Source: Trichosporon coremiiforme | Lineage: Eukaryota > Basidiomycota > Tremellomycetes > Trichosporonales > Trichosporonaceae | Assembly (NCBI GenBank): GCA_039545355.1 | Contig: BCJJ01000019.1 | Span: 804,076-868,075 of the forward strand | Direction of reading: 5' to 3' | DNA length: 64,000 nucleotides | Shown here: piece after piece, positions 34,440 to 46,247 of the stretch | Numbering within the stretch: the first letter of the stretch is position 1 | Layout: the number at the start of each line of letters is the position of its first letter | Made by a program: the position numbers and the translations under genes | Notes under the pieces: model-generated | What the model was told of the DNA's origin: nothing | Database searches by the model: none | Seen by the model: the letters and a program-made list of their open reading frames with translations, nothing else

Positions 34440-35614
34440 TTATCGGGCGCGAGCTCGCTGGCTAACAGCCTCACCCGGCCCAGTCTGGACGAAGGAGAAG
34501 GACTCTGTCCTGTCCCGCTCGCCGTCGCTCTTCGGGCTGCGGCTTCTGTCTCTGGACTGCTGTGGTGTGCCGCGCCTGCTGGCGGGCTGCGAGTTGGGCT
34601 GAGCAGGAGGTTGGGCGACGCCGCTTCGGTACGCCCAGCGGAGCCACCACGGGCCCTTCAGCTTGGCCTCCTCCTTTGCCCTCTCCTCTCTTCTGCGCTC
34701 AAACGCAGCGCGGTATCGCTTGTACCCCTCCTCGAAGTGCGGGTCTACGCGGGACGAGAAGATGAGCTCTCCGCGTGGGTTTGCGCTCGGAGGAATCTGT
34801 GCCATGACCGTGTGCGATGAGTTGCTAACGCGTCGCGTGCTGGGGCGGTGGCCGCCGGGAGGGCGCTTCTCGCTCATCGTCGACGTGTTGTTGACTGCCT
34901 TGAGCGGGGCGGGGGACGGCCGCAGGGCAGCAGGCAGCGGCAACATGTCCCAAAGTCCACCGCGGGCTCGGCGCACATTGAAGTACATGTTCAGCGGGCG
35001 GAGCGACCGGTTCGAGTGATTGACATAACTGAGAGTTAGGAAACCGCGGTACACTTAACTAACCTGTGGGCATAACGAATCTTCTCGTCGTACATGCCCG
35101 ACGCGAAGAAGAGCGCCAACGTGATGAACACGACCATGACTGAGGCCTGCAGACCGCGCAGCAGCACCCAGTTGTCCGGCCGCAGCACGACCAGCCGATA
35201 CGACATGACGACAAAAGCGATAACGAACGAATAGAGGAACACTGGTGCCGTCAGTCGATTTCGATGACTGGTCAACTGCACGACGTCACTGTCGTTGCCG
35301 TTCGTCGCCCGCTACTCACCACTGTACCGCCGCCTTCTCCTCCGAAGCATCTCGGCGTTCATCTTCAGGCGTTCCTCGAACAGGAGCAGGTCGCGATATG
35401 TGCTTGTGTCCGCTGTGGGGTGGAAGACTCCGGAGCCGGGGCGGCGCGTCGAGCCACCGGGTGGAGTGCGCGGCGGCGTCGCCGGCCGCGGATGGGAGCC
35501 GTTCAAGTATGCACCAGTTGACGGTGCCGTGCCGAGGGTCGGGAGGGGCCCGTTGGCCACCTGGCCCTTCGGCGCCGCTGGCGTTGAGGCGCTGCTGGTT
35601 CCCAGTGTTGCCAT
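34440..35614 (-). CDS. SPO7: Nem1-Spo7 phosphatase regulatory subunit Spo7
   Basis: Membrane subunit of the Nem1-Spo7 phosphatase at the nuclear envelope/ER, which activates the lipin Pah1 to steer phosphatidate toward triacylglycerol. Exons 35320-35614, 35064-35241 and 34440-35028 give 353 aa. TSTYRDLLLFEERLKMNAEM precedes an Arg run (LRRRRRRYS). Two hydrophobic helices follow (FLYSFVIAFVVMSYRLVV ~100-120; SVMVVFITLALFFASGMY ~135-152). NRSLRPLNMYFNVR matches the conserved post-membrane block, and ANPRGELIFSSRVDPHFEEG plus YKRYRAAFERRREER the cytosolic tail. The Arg/Ser tail is lineage-specific. Start 35614 chosen for its A at -3; an ATG at 35689 is in frame. Confidence 0.88.
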
Positions 35615-35998
35615 ACTGGGAGATGTGCAATGTGTGGTAAGCGGTGGAGGGAAGGAAGGCGACAAAGATGGGGCGATCGATCCGGCCATCAGCCCGGTGG
35701 AGGTCCCTCGGAAGGTCTGTGGTGGGGATCACTGACGTCGGCCCCGCTCCGCGGGACCGCACCCCACCTCGTTAACGGTGACAATGCTTCGAGATCGCCC
35801 CAAGTTCAGGTGTACATGCATATTACAAGCTCTAGATCGTATTGATGTTGACATATGACAGATGGGACGAGCGGTCCCGACGTGCTCCTCGTCTTTTGGT
35901 GGCCCCACAAGATGTTCTCAGGCTGCCGAGTCCGTGCAGCAGTCCGAGCTGCAGGTCTGTGCAACACGGGCCTAAATCGTCTTCTTCTCGGAAAGACA
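35615..35998. other. Intergenic: SPO7 promoter and SQT1 3' flank
   Basis: About 384 bp. A GTACATGCATATTA near 35813 lies in the SQT1 3' flank. No gene supported. Confidence 0.4.
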
Positions 35999-37543
35999 TT
36001 ACACCTTGAACACGAGACTGACACCCTCGTCGCCGGCAGACACAATAGCCTGAGCCTGCTGCTGGCCAGTCGGGCTCGACTCAGAGGCGGGAAGGGGAGC
36101 GACGCAGACGCCGTTGACGACGCCAGTGTGGCCCTTGTGCTCCGCAACAAGAGTACCCGTGCGGATGTCCCAGGTCTTGAGGGTGCGGTCCGCAGAGCCA
36201 GAGGTGACGAGGTGGAGATTAGGGGCGGGGTGAGCGGCAAGCGAGGTGATGGGCTCCTAATCCTGTTAGCTCATGCTACACAACAAAGCTGTCTACTCAC
36301 GTCGTGCTTAAGCTCCGCGCGGACACGGCCGGTGTGGACGTCCCAGACGAAGCCCTTGCCGTCGACTCCTCCAGAGACGAGGACGGTGCCCTTGCCACCG
36401 CCAGCTCCGCCGAGAAGGTCAACGAAGACGAGAGCCTCAACCGACTCGCCCTCGTTGTGGCCCTCGAGCTTGCCGACAATGTCACCCTTCGGGAGGGAGA
36501 CGAGCTTGACCTCACCGCCGGCGCTTCCAACAGCGGCGAGAGCACCGTTGGGCGAAACAGCGAGGGCAGTAATACCGTCAGCTGACGGGTCGAGCTCAGC
36601 GGCGTTCTCGCCGCAGAAGACGGGGAGTTTGAACATGGGCGTGCCGGCCGTCGGGTTCCAGAGGATGAGGGTCGAGTCGAGCGAGGCGGTCAGAAGCTGG
36701 CGGCCGTTCGGAGGCGGGAACTCGCCAGCGGTAACGGGCATGGTGTGACCCGAGAGAACGGTCATGGTATTGCCGGACGGCACTGGTTGTCAGCTCGAAG
36801 TCCCCGGTGCAACTTGTAAACTTACGCTGCCAGAGCCACACGGTCGAGTCCTCGCATCCGGCCGCGAGCACGGGGCCCTTGGGGTGCCAGCGGAGCCACT
36901 GGATCTCGCTGTCGGCCTCGAGGTCGGCGATGAGACCCCACTGCGTCCAGTCGTCTCCCTTCATGTAGACTCGGACATGGCCGTCCATGCCACCGGTGGC
37001 GACCATCTCGCCGTTGCACGACCAGGCCGCAGCGACGACACTGTCAGTGTGGCCGTCGAGGCCGATGGGCGAGAAGCTGTCGGCGTGAATGCCCGGGGCG
37101 TCCGAGTCGCCCTCGGGGGGCGGCAGAGGGGCGTAGATGTACGCCATGTCGTCCTCTCCTCCGGACACAGCGATGGGAGGATTGGGGAAGGCGGGGTGGA
37201 GAGCCAGAGCGAAGAGCGACTGCTGAGGCTTGTGGACAGCTGTTTATGTTAGCTTCATCGTGACCCATAGCAAGCTCAACTCACCACTGGCGCTCCAGGA
37301 GTTGTCCTCCATGGTCTCGACGCCCTCCATGTCCTCTCCCTTCTCGATTGATCGCATGTACTCCTCCTCCTCGCCCGGGGCAGGGGCACCGATAACGATC
37401 TCACCGTCGTAACCGTCAAAGTCGTCGTCGCTCATGGGCTCGCCAGCGGGTCCGTCGTCCTCGACGACTTCGACAACGTCGTCCTCATTGAGCTGAACGT
37501 CGTCACCGTCGGGCCGGGGCTCGTGTTGCTTTTCGGGGTTCAT
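35999..37543 (-). CDS. SQT1: Ribosome assembly WD40 protein Sqt1 (AAMP-type)
   Basis: WD40 chaperone that escorts ribosomal protein uL16 (Rpl10) for 60S assembly. Exons 37285-37543, 36826-37239, 36301-36782 and 35999-36256 give 470 aa. The N-terminus is acidic (DVQLNEDDVVEVVEDDGPAG, DDDFDGYDGE), as in Sqt1, where it contributes to the basic-client interaction. WD repeats include AVSGGEDDMAYIY, DSVVAAAWSCNGEMVATGGM, WLRWHPKGPVLAAGCEDSTV, LLTASLDSTLILWNP, GVDGKGFVWDV and SGSADRTLKTWD. The acidic start, the SGGEDD repeat and LRWHP point to Sqt1/AAMP over other WD proteins. Confidence 0.88.
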
Positions 37544-37872
37544 GATTATAGATGTGGATTGGATGAAATTGTGGGAGATCAGAAATCTCGGCGATGACGC
37601 CTGACAAATTTCAGAGCGCTCTGGTTCCAGAAAGTGGAGGTCGTCCACCCCCCAGCTTGGTAAGCTTGCCACCCGGCGTAGATGGTTCCAGGGCTTCAAA
37701 CGATCAATGCATGGTGATGTGGTTACAAGTGGTACATGCTAAGACTTTGTCTAGTCGTGGTACATGTTTAATGCAGATATAAAGGGTATCGGCGCTGGTT
37801 ATTTGGGCTTCACAGCGAGAGCTTGATGGACTTCATTTCTGACGGTTAGTTAACAGGTCAGCCATCCTAGCC
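37544..37872. other. Intergenic: SQT1 promoter and SPP1 3' flank
   Basis: About 330 bp with TCAATGCATGGTG near 37702 in the SPP1 3' flank. No gene supported. Confidence 0.4.
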
Positions 37873-39663
37873 TTACCTAGCCCTACGGCCGGTCTCTGAG
37901 ACCTCGTCGAAGCGCTCGGCCCGCTCGATGCTTGCTTCCATATCCAGCTTCCGTCGGTGCTTCCGTCAGCTAAATTCCGGGTTGCGGATACCTACAATGA
38001 TCGCGCTTTCAACATCAAGTCCAGCGGCAACAGTCTTCTGCCATCCTTGATGACGGTCGCAACGCTTGCCGCCGTCGCAGAGGACCCCATCTCCTTGGGA
38101 GCCATTCCATGTCTCGACGGCCACATCGTCCCAAACAAGCCTAGCGTCCCAACCGCATGGGCGCACTTCCACTGTCTCCATCTCGCGACGCTTCGACTTG
38201 TTCTTCCGCCGAGCGGGCACTTCCACAAGCACGAGCGGTAAAGCCTCCCAGCTCTCGATGGCTTGCGACAGCAGTGTTTGGCGCTTGTTCACTAGGTCCA
38301 TTTGCTTCTCAAGTTCGGACATCTGAGATTTGAGGCTTGCAACCAGCGCGGCATGCGATGGCGAGACTTGGCTGGGATGTGATCCGTCGGCCAGTTGGAC
38401 AGAGACAGCTGGAGCTGGGGTAGGGTACCCGGCAAGGCTGCGACCGAGCTCGGACGACGTCTTCTTGTCGAGACCCGACGCGATACCCTGAGCAACTTGA
38501 AGAGCACACCTTGATGAGCAATACCTGATAGTCAGCAGCGCCCCCGTAACTTGCAAGTAGACCTACTTCGAACTTGGAGCGGCTTGGCGTTCACAGCCCT
38601 CGCGCTTGCAAAATCGCTTGTACCGCGTCCGTTGCGACGTCGACGGCTCACACGCCTCACAGATGTAGACATCTAGAAGGTCGACCTTGTCCTCGTCGAT
38701 GTTGACGCACTTAGGATGGAACCAGTTTTCGCAGCTGAAATTAGCACAATGGAGAAGCTTGAAGGGCGGGATCGGGAGACGGCATGTTGCAACCGGCGCG
38801 CGGCATGGCGATGCGGGGCTCGAGGCTTCCGGCGCAGGTGGTGTAGCGGGGTTGACAGGTGACGAAACAGCAGACATGGGATGATGGAAGGAACTGAAAG
38901 GACGAGTATAGCGCTTATGGTGCACGGCCGTCGCAGGGCACACATGTGCACTAGCAATACGTTGACCTGGACGCCATGGGCGCTCGCGCGCGCCTGTCTC
39001 ACTCGACAACGAAGACTCACACTTCACATCCGACCATTGTGCCTTCCTCTTGTCCTTTACACACGCAGTACACGTTTCCGTTCTCATTGCCGCCGTTGCC
39101 CTCGTTCTCCTCGTCGTCCGGGCCTATGGCGTCATCCTGCGACTGTCAGCGTCTCATCATGGTTTTAGGTCCCCTGCTGTCTCCCGTCTCCCACGACGCG
39201 CGTTGAGCTGGGACGCCAACTGCGAGAAGCTGTCTAAATGCTTAACATTATGTTCTGTCTTCTTCTGTATTCCCTCCAAGCGGTCGTTGCATTTCGTGTT
39301 ATGCCAAGCGAGGAGCACACAACCACACAGACATGTCGCATCAACAAAACGTACCTTGGAGGAAGACCGCTTCCCGACTTTTCTGTTACCGCTATCGGGG
39401 GCCTTCTTCGACTTCGCATTCTTCTTCACCACTGTTTTGACTAGGCTCCCGCTCTCACTCTTCGGCTTTTCCGGACCGCCGACTGAAGTCGCCCGAGACG
39501 TTGACGGCGCTGGCGACCTGTGACCGTCGCTGCTGGCAGGTCCGTGCGTCCCTTCGCGAGAGGTAGTCACCTCGTGAGCCACCTTGGTACGTTTCAGATC
39601 TCGGTTTTCCGGAAAGTCGTCATGGCGGTCATTCTTGTCGCTCGGTGCTGGCGAGCTGTCCAT
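37873..39663 (-). CDS. SPP1: COMPASS subunit Spp1 (CXXC1-type PHD protein)
   Basis: PHD-finger subunit of the Set1/COMPASS histone H3K4 methyltransferase. Exons 39355-39663, 39021-39136, 38567-38734, 37996-38524 and 37873-37959 give 402 aa. The first ~103 residues are charged and disordered with KKNAKSKKAPD. The PHD finger (~125-175) is split by a 286-nt intron: VYCVCKGQEEGTMVGCEV joins CENWFHPKCVNIDEDKVDLL and VYICEACE. Then come RYKRFCKREGCERQAAPSSK and YCSSRC, a second zinc-binding block, and the C-terminal CDRHQGWQKTVAAG segment typical of Spp1/CXXC1. Starting at 38877 would lose half the PHD finger, so the longer model is preferred. Confidence 0.9.
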
Positions 39664-39837
39664 TGCTGGATGTCGATGTGGAAGTGCAAACGCGCGGAGA
39701 AAGAGCGACAAACAATTGTTGTTTTCGGCGATCACGCACTGGTGGAGGTCGACCATCCCGCGATCCAGACAAATCCAGCTGACCCCTTCCCGAACTTTGC
39801 CCCCCCCCCGACACACTACTCCACAACAAGAACGATC
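39664..39837. promoter_or_regulatory. Divergent promoter SPP1 / alpha-beta hydrolase
   Basis: Only 174 bp separate the two start codons, so regulatory sequence must be shared. No TATA box; a C9 run lies near 39801. Confidence 0.4.
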
Positions 39838-41500
39838 ATGCCCGCGCAATCCGAGGTGAAGGAGGGGCAATCGACAGGCGAAAGCTTGAACACAGTAGAG
39901 CCCTCGCCCCTCAACGACCCCGCAGCTTACTTATCACTGTTCAAATTCAACCGCAAGCTCCGCTGTCCCCGGACCGGCTCCGACGTCAGTTTCTCGGATA
40001 TCGGAGACCCATCCGGAACGCCAGTACTCATGATTCCGCCTTCAGGATGCACTCGATGGTTTGCAGCTCCTCAAGGTGAGTGGACAGAGGGAGTCAGAGA
40101 GCCCGTGAACTCTGACGACCAGATCCCCTCGCCGCCGGCCATGACATCAGACTAATTGTTGTTGACCGGCCTGGCGTGGGTGCGACGCCGATGGTCCCTC
40201 TATCTAAACGAATAGACGCAAGCTGTCGTACGTGCCGCCTGGAAGTACTGGAACCAGCTGATATCAGGCCAAATCGAGTCTGTCCTGGAGCATCTGGACA
40301 TCAAGCCACAGTTTCTCATCGCTTCCTCAGCCGGGGTATAGTGAGCCCCGCTTGGCGGTGGCGAATACTGACGCTAGTGTCGCTCTCCGGTTGCTAACAA
40401 AGCACTCTCATGTTTTCAAGACCGCTCTCGCGCCCCCTCCGCACCTCTTCCTCGTCTCGCCGTGGTCACCGCCACTTCCTACTTCAGACCCTCTGTATTA
40501 CCGCCAGCCACTCGACTGGATCCCTGATGCCTTCATCACGACGCAGGAGTACACACTACCCGTGCTCGCGACGACATTGCGGGGTGTCGAGGAAGCACTT
40601 CCAGTCGTGAAGGAAGTCTTCCACGATACGAGTACCGTGGTGAACGGGGCCATCGGCAGCGCGGTCGATAGCGTCCGTTCCTGGTGGAGCGGCAAGGCGA
40701 CGCCATCGAGCATGAGCCGTGCTGCGAGCAGTAGCAGCGCGGGCGAAACTTCTTTTACCGCCAAGGCTGAGAAGGACGTCAAGTCGATGGACCAGCTCGG
40801 CGCAATTCCATCATCTATGACCGGCCTGCCGACAGTGCCCGATGCGGTGGTCGCTGACGACGACGAAGAGGAGGAAGAGCGACAGCGGCTATGGGCTCCC
40901 AGTGCTAAGAACCTGGCGATGGACTACATGCAGGCTGAAAACACTAAGGGCATTGCACAGGGTAAGCTACGAGAGTCCCACCCAGCTAACCGCAGAGCAC
41001 CTTCTGTGTTTGAACCGCGCAGGTGCTCGCAGTGGCCCCGAATGGTTCGTGAGCGAAGTGACGCGCTTGGCCTCTGAAATCCGCCATCAGCGCTCGTCCG
41101 AGGACGTATCAGCTGTTGCACCGTGGGACAAGCCAGCGCGTCTCACAATCTCCGTCTGGTGGGGCGGCGAGGACGGCATGGTGCCGTCGAACGGGCAGCA
41201 GTGGCTGAACAAGACGCTAAGCAAGTATCCTAAGGAGATCGAGCTCATCGTGCACAACGTCGAGGACGGTGACCACGGAGACTTGTAAGCTACGGTCTCG
41301 TTTTCAAGCTGACAACCAGGATGGTGCGCCAGGTCGGCATCGGAGAGGTGTACCTCCGCATCATGCATGAGGCGTCCCAAGGCGGCGGCAGTGCCGAGCC
41401 AGCGATGCCCGATCTCCCCGACATACCGGAAACACCATTGGAGGAGAAGCCCAAGCCTGACGAAGTGCAGGCTAAGGGGGCTAAGGAGACCGAGGCATGA
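39838..41500 (+). CDS. Alpha/beta hydrolase fold protein, 489 aa
   Basis: Exons 39838-40075, 40123-40227, 40268-40340, 40378-40961, 40996-41284 and 41320-41500. The fold is seen as SFSDIGDPSGTPVLMIPPSG, LIVVDRPGVGATPMVPL, QIESVLEHLDIKPQFLIASS with AGVYVALRLL (nucleophile elbow region A-S-S-A-G), and near the C-terminus RLTISVWWGGEDGMVPSNGQ with a catalytic-type Asp and HNVEDGDHGDLM with a catalytic-type His. A ~150-residue insertion with Ser-rich and acidic segments (DDDEEEEERQR) separates cap and core. Substrate unknown. The third exon is 73 nt and every internal junction was set by frame and conservation; a continuous alternative frame at 40176 was rejected. Confidence 0.85.
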
Positions 41501-42383
41501 TCGCGCGGACATGTGCGTGCGCATGTGTGCACCAGACAGACAAGTGGGTTGTGGAGCTAGCGGAGGACCACGGGCCCCGGACCCATGTGATGCGCCACCC
41601 CTCCGGCGCAGGGGGCATCTCGTCGACCGCCGACGGGCCCGTTCGTGGGAACAAGCTAAAGGACATCGGTGCCGGAGAGCATGCCGAGTTCCAATGTTTA
41701 GTCTCTTCATTGCAGCCCACCTCAGCGTCATCCTGATTCTGCTATCGCCTCACAACATGGTGGTATCTGCAGATCTGCAAAGCTGCCCCGGCTGCCGGTG
41801 CTGGAGCCGTGTCTGTATTTAGACCACGATCAGCGATCTCGATACGCTCGGCCCTCGGCGCGAAATTGAGACGGAGCCGGACGGGCGGACCGTTCCTCCG
41901 CTGCAACACTGTAGTGCACGACGTGCTGTGCATCGGCAAAGGACTCGGTATGTCAGTTCCATGACGCGATCGCCGCTAGCATGTGGAGACATGATGCAGA
42001 CGCTAAGGCAGGCCGGAGTACACCGACCGACCGAGTCGCAGCCATGAGTGCGGGTCATGTGGGTCTGAATGTGGATGTAGCTCTACCCTAAAGCCAGACG
42101 GCGATATCAGCGAACCTCCCTCGAGTCAACGACGCGTGTGCCCCTTCGGGCGATCGGGTGCTTCACCTGCAACCCAGGGTGGATGCTACTTAGCACAATA
42201 CTCCATACATGATACACGTGAACAGACTGCCGACTATGAAACCTTTGACCTGACCTTGGTCCGGAACCTATGGAAACTCGAGATACGTGAGATACGTCGG
42301 TGCGATCCTCGCAGAGCCCAAAACCCCCTCTTCCTATCGAATCTAGCGCCCAGCATACCTAGCACGTTGCTCCTCGGCGCGAA
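41501..42383. other. Convergent intergenic region
   Basis: About 0.88 kb between the hydrolase (+) and the kinase-like gene (-). A few open frames of 60-150 codons overlap on opposite strands and show no family. Nothing else seen. Confidence 0.5.
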
Positions 42384-44005
42384 CTAAGCGCCGAAGATGA
42401 CAGCGGCGAGGGCCTTGGCTCCTTCACCAGCAGCGTCATCGACAACGAGCACGTTGCGGAAGACGATGCCGTCAGTCCGGAGCGCGTCGAGGAGGAGCTG
42501 GACGTATCCCTTCGAGTTCATGAGACCTCCGCCGAGGTCGAGCGCCGTGCTCTCCGGGCGGACGACAGTCTGATCTCCGAGGGCGAGCGTGACGAGCTCG
42601 GCAACGGAACGCACCGCGTTGCGCGCAATGGAGGTGGCGGCCTTGTGGGCCTCCTCCTCCTCGGGGGTCGAGATGGTCACGCCGCCCTCTTCCGGGAACG
42701 CCCATTTGAAGACAACACGCGCCGCGCCGGCGAGGTACGCGTTGCGCTTGGCGGACGCCTCGCCGATACCGAGGCCCTCGACGAAGTCGGGCTCCATCAG
42801 CGCGACGATGCGGATCAGGTCGGCCGGATCCTTGATGTCAAAGTACTGCATGAGGTCGCGGTAGAGAGGGCCGCGGACGGGGAGCTCGCCGGAGTGGATG
42901 AGGGGCGAGTTCTCACGGTCTCGCTGCGTCAGGAGGTAGCGTATCGCGAGGCGGCCGATCCAGTACGCGCTTCCCTCGTCGTCGAGCATGTAGCCCCAGC
43001 CACGGGTCTGGCCCGCGTCCTCAATCGGCAGGCTGCGCACCTTCGGCGTCGTGGGCCGGCTGCCGTCGCTCTCGCTCGCGTCCGCGTCACGCGCCTCGAC
43101 CGGAGGAGAAGGAGGCAGCTCGGCCTTGGTCTCGACCTTGATCGTGCGCGCGCCGGTACCAGTTCCGCAGACGAGGGCGACGACGTGGTCGATGCCAGTC
43201 ATCAGCAGCGCAGGGGCGGCGAGGAGGTTGACATCGTTGCCCATGAAGATGCGCTCGGTGGGGACATGCAGCGCGTTGGAGACGTAGGGCTTGAAGCGCT
43301 CCGAATCGTCGACGGACTGGATACCAGCAAGCGCGATCCAGCAGTACGCGAACAGGCTCTTCGTCATCGGGGGAAGCTTGATGCGAGGCGTGTTGGCGCC
43401 CGAGGGGGCGGGGGACGAGTTGCGCAGGTGCTGCACGGCGGGAGGGAGCTGGGGCTGCAGCTGCGGCAGCTGGAAGCCTGCGGGGAGGTAAGAGGCGGGG
43501 AGCTGGGCGAGGGCGCGGTACGTCGCCTCGAGGATGCGCTCGGCGGCGGGGCCACGGCCGACCGATTGGCTGCAGAGTCAGCTGACGTTCATACTGATAG
43601 TGGCAGACTGGAGACTGGAGACCGGAACACCGCGGGACATGCTGACGCGCAAGACTAAAACCAGCTGAAGCTGTGCAGATAGCGCTGAAGCGGTGTAGAT
43701 AGCCAGGCCCCGACCAGGCCATGATCGACGCCCGCGCCACCGGCTCACTCAGTACCGCTTGCGGTCATGCCATACCCGGGAGCTGATAGGCCTTCGCGAC
43801 AGAGTTGTATCCAGGCACTGCACATCTAGGGAGATGCTCACACGTTGCACGGGCCAGAGGTGCCGCGGACCTCGGTGCCGTCGGCGGCGCGCACGACGAC
43901 CATGACCTTGGAGCCACCGCCGTCGGCGCACAGGATGAGGCGCGGGTGGTCGCCTGCCACTTCGCCGAGGGGCACGGCGCGAGGAGGGAGGGGGTGGAAC
44001 GACAT
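42384..44005 (-). CDS. N-acetylglucosamine kinase-like protein (BadF/BadG ATPase family)
   Basis: Exons 43842-44005 and 42384-43569 (intron ~270 nt) give 449 aa. The actin-like ATPase fold is visible: phosphate loop LILCADGGGSKVMVVV (~23-38), GPCNVQSVGRG, FMGNDVNLLAAPAL, VVALVCGTGTGARTI, DEGSAYWIGRLAIR, and adenosine loop ALDLGGGLMNSKGYVQLLL. This order matches N-acetylglucosamine kinase and related BadF-type ATPases. In fungi such a protein would phosphorylate GlcNAc released from chitin turnover; this is inference. An insert after TGARTI (Ser/Pro/Thr-rich, ~30 residues) is unusual. A large antisense open frame covers the main exon and is a shadow. Confidence 0.85.
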
Positions 44006-45834
44006 TGCGTTGGGCAGTTGGTCGCTGCTCGACGTTTGTTGACGGGGAGAGGAGTGAGAAGAGTGCGGGGAAACCGAAACTGGGGTGGCGGCGAGTGGAG
44101 CGGGAGTGTCGGAGCTGCTTGTTGATGTGCAGAAAGGGACTAGCGTCGAATGAACGGTTGGCGACGAGCAAGCAACAAAGTCAGTCAACAGATGAAGATG
44201 AAGAAAAGGTCGATGCGGGAACGAAAGTGGACGAAGAGGCAAAGGTTGAGCTAGTATATGCACGACGCAGGCCGTTGGCCGTGACGGTAGTGCATGGTGA
44301 CTGGTGACGGCAAGGCCGGTCGCGAGTGAGAAGAGCGGCCGTGGAGAGATTCAGTTACGGTGGTTCGGAAGGATCGGCGAACGGTGCTCTGATCGTCGAA
44401 GCGGCGATCCTCCCGAACGGCATCAACTGCCGCAGAGGTCAAATCGAGGTCAAATCGCGGGTTATGGTCGGATCCTAATCGGGGCGAATTACGACACTGG
44501 AATGACTGCTAATCAGGGAGTTAAAGAAGTTAAAGACCGCCGTTTAAACTCTGCGCGGCATCTCGCGGCCTGATAACCCCTCACGGCGCATCCGGCGTGG
44601 CTTCCGGTCCTCCTTTGGGGGGTCTCCAGATCCCGAGACCAGCGCTCGCAGATCGCCCGTCATGTACCTCTTGCACGACCAGTTCCCGACTCAGTCCCCC
44701 GTGCCCCACCCCCTCAGCGGGGGTCCAGATCTCAGAGTCTCCTTCCCAATCGTCACACAGTTCCTGTCGCGGTCTGTCGCAGGATGTGACAGGTACTTCC
44801 GCCGAGCAGCTGAGGTCGGGCATGCCCGCCAGCGCCAAGGTACTGACGATCTTGCCGAACGATGTACCGGTCTCTGATAAGTGCTGGGGCAACGGGATTG
44901 CAAAACTCGCCGCAGGTTGAATCACCTGCGAACTGTGCCGCGGTCGAACGCCAGCTACTCCACGGGTCAAATCGATCGGATCGCAAAGTCGAATGAGATC
45001 TGGTGTTGACGACGGCGGCGACTAGTAGTCCCCGGAGCCCCCGTCAGCCCGTCGAATAGCGTGTTTGGGCTCGCAGTCGGCTTGGATGAATGACCCATGT
45101 GGTCAACTTGTTCATGATGCGTGCCGCATGAGTTGTCCTGAAGTTTCGGCGCCCCGGGCGACGGCGATCGTGACTGGGTCATGCGTGCATGCAGCCAAAG
45201 GTGTTCGTGACAAAAAGCATGACGCATGCAACAAGCCCAAAGACGCTCAGTGGAGTCGCACACTGTGCCACCCTGGGAGGACAGGGTTATACTAGCACGG
45301 CTAATCCGGCCCATCGCGGGCCAATGACAGGGGCCATTACGGGCCCCGCGACGCCCGCAGACGCCCGCAAAGCTCTCAAGGATCGGTAACTTTGCCGTTG
45401 CTCTGATATTTTCGGCGCCGTCGCCGTCTGATCGACTCTCTGAACTTGCAGTCCTGCCCAGCGGACCCAGCGGACTCAAACGTGACCTCCATATCTATTT
45501 CCTGTCCGTCAAGTAAAAGTAAAGGACCGGCTTGGCCGAGCTAACCGAGCCCACGGGCCGCGAAATCGGGCCCTTCCCAGGGGCCCAGTGCGCCTGCTGT
45601 GGCGGGCTTGGCGGAGCCACGAGGCTGCTCTCGGACGCAAAGAGGCGTCGCGACCGCCTGGAGACCTCGCTTGTGGTAGAGTACACCGCCCTTCCTTCGA
45701 TGCTCACTGTGCGAACGACAGTGAGGCGGACAACGATGTGGCACCGCTCAATGACGACCAGCGACGACCACCGAGTTGCCTAGCGCACTACTGACCGGCT
45801 AACACTTAGGCCCCCGCGCGAGCTAAGACTAACG
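44006..45834. other. Gene-poor interval
   Basis: The kinase-gene promoter and about 1.5 kb beyond it. Open frames are short, overlapping and unsupported. No repeats or RNA genes recognised. Confidence 0.45.
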
Positions 45835-46247
45835 ATGAACATGGGGCAACCGTCTTCCTCTTCTGCACATCTCACAATGTCCAACGCATGGACGGCAGCG
45901 AGGACATTCTCGCCATTTGCCCCAGAACAAGCTGATTCTGGGACCTCGACTGAACTCGCTCTCGACAGGCCCCCAGGAGTCGCGCCCTCGCGATGATGAC
46001 GACGACGAAACCCTCCCTCCGTCTCCAGCAGGAGCAGCAGCTGCGAGCACTGTAGGTGCTGGATGAGCACCAGGGTTCCAAGATGCTCGACCACATCCTT
46101 GGTGGATGCAGCAGGATAGAGTAGGAGAGGCGACATCTTGCCAGAGTGAGTCCGCATGGAGACAGCGCTGACGGAGATCAGAGCTCAAAGCTCAACCAGC
46201 TCATGTACGGCATCGTCACTGCCTGCGTGTGGTTCCTCCTGTTCTGA
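45835..46247 (+). pseudogene. Possible broken or unresolved gene for a C-terminally anchored protein
   Basis: ATG at 45835 opens 53 codons of Ser/Thr-rich sequence (MNMGQPSSSSAHLTMSNAWT). One base out of phase, a second frame reads a helix-like LRLQQEQQLRAL, a TAG, VLDEHQGSKMLDHILGG with CSRIE, a second TAG, then RRHLAR, a good intron (GTGAGT to GCTGACGGAGATCAG) and SSKLNQLMYGIVTACVWFLL plus F-stop, a plausible tail anchor. Both TAG codons would be CAG with one C-to-T change. This could be a decayed gene, or a live gene whose introns I cannot place since both TAGs sit inside GTAGG. No family recognised. Confidence 0.3.

Noticed and set aside
38567..38877. Start of SPP1 at 38877 (MSAVSSPVNP)
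   Set aside because: It lies in the intron of the better model; using it destroys the first half of the PHD finger.
40176..40397. Continuous frame through the hydrolase second intron (RTCRLEVLEP)
   Set aside because: Splicing at 40227/40268 restores the conserved VLEHLDIKPQFLIASSAG; the read-through does not.
42645..43658. 337-codon plus-strand frame over the kinase-like gene
   Set aside because: Antisense shadow; the minus-strand frame carries the conserved ATPase loops.
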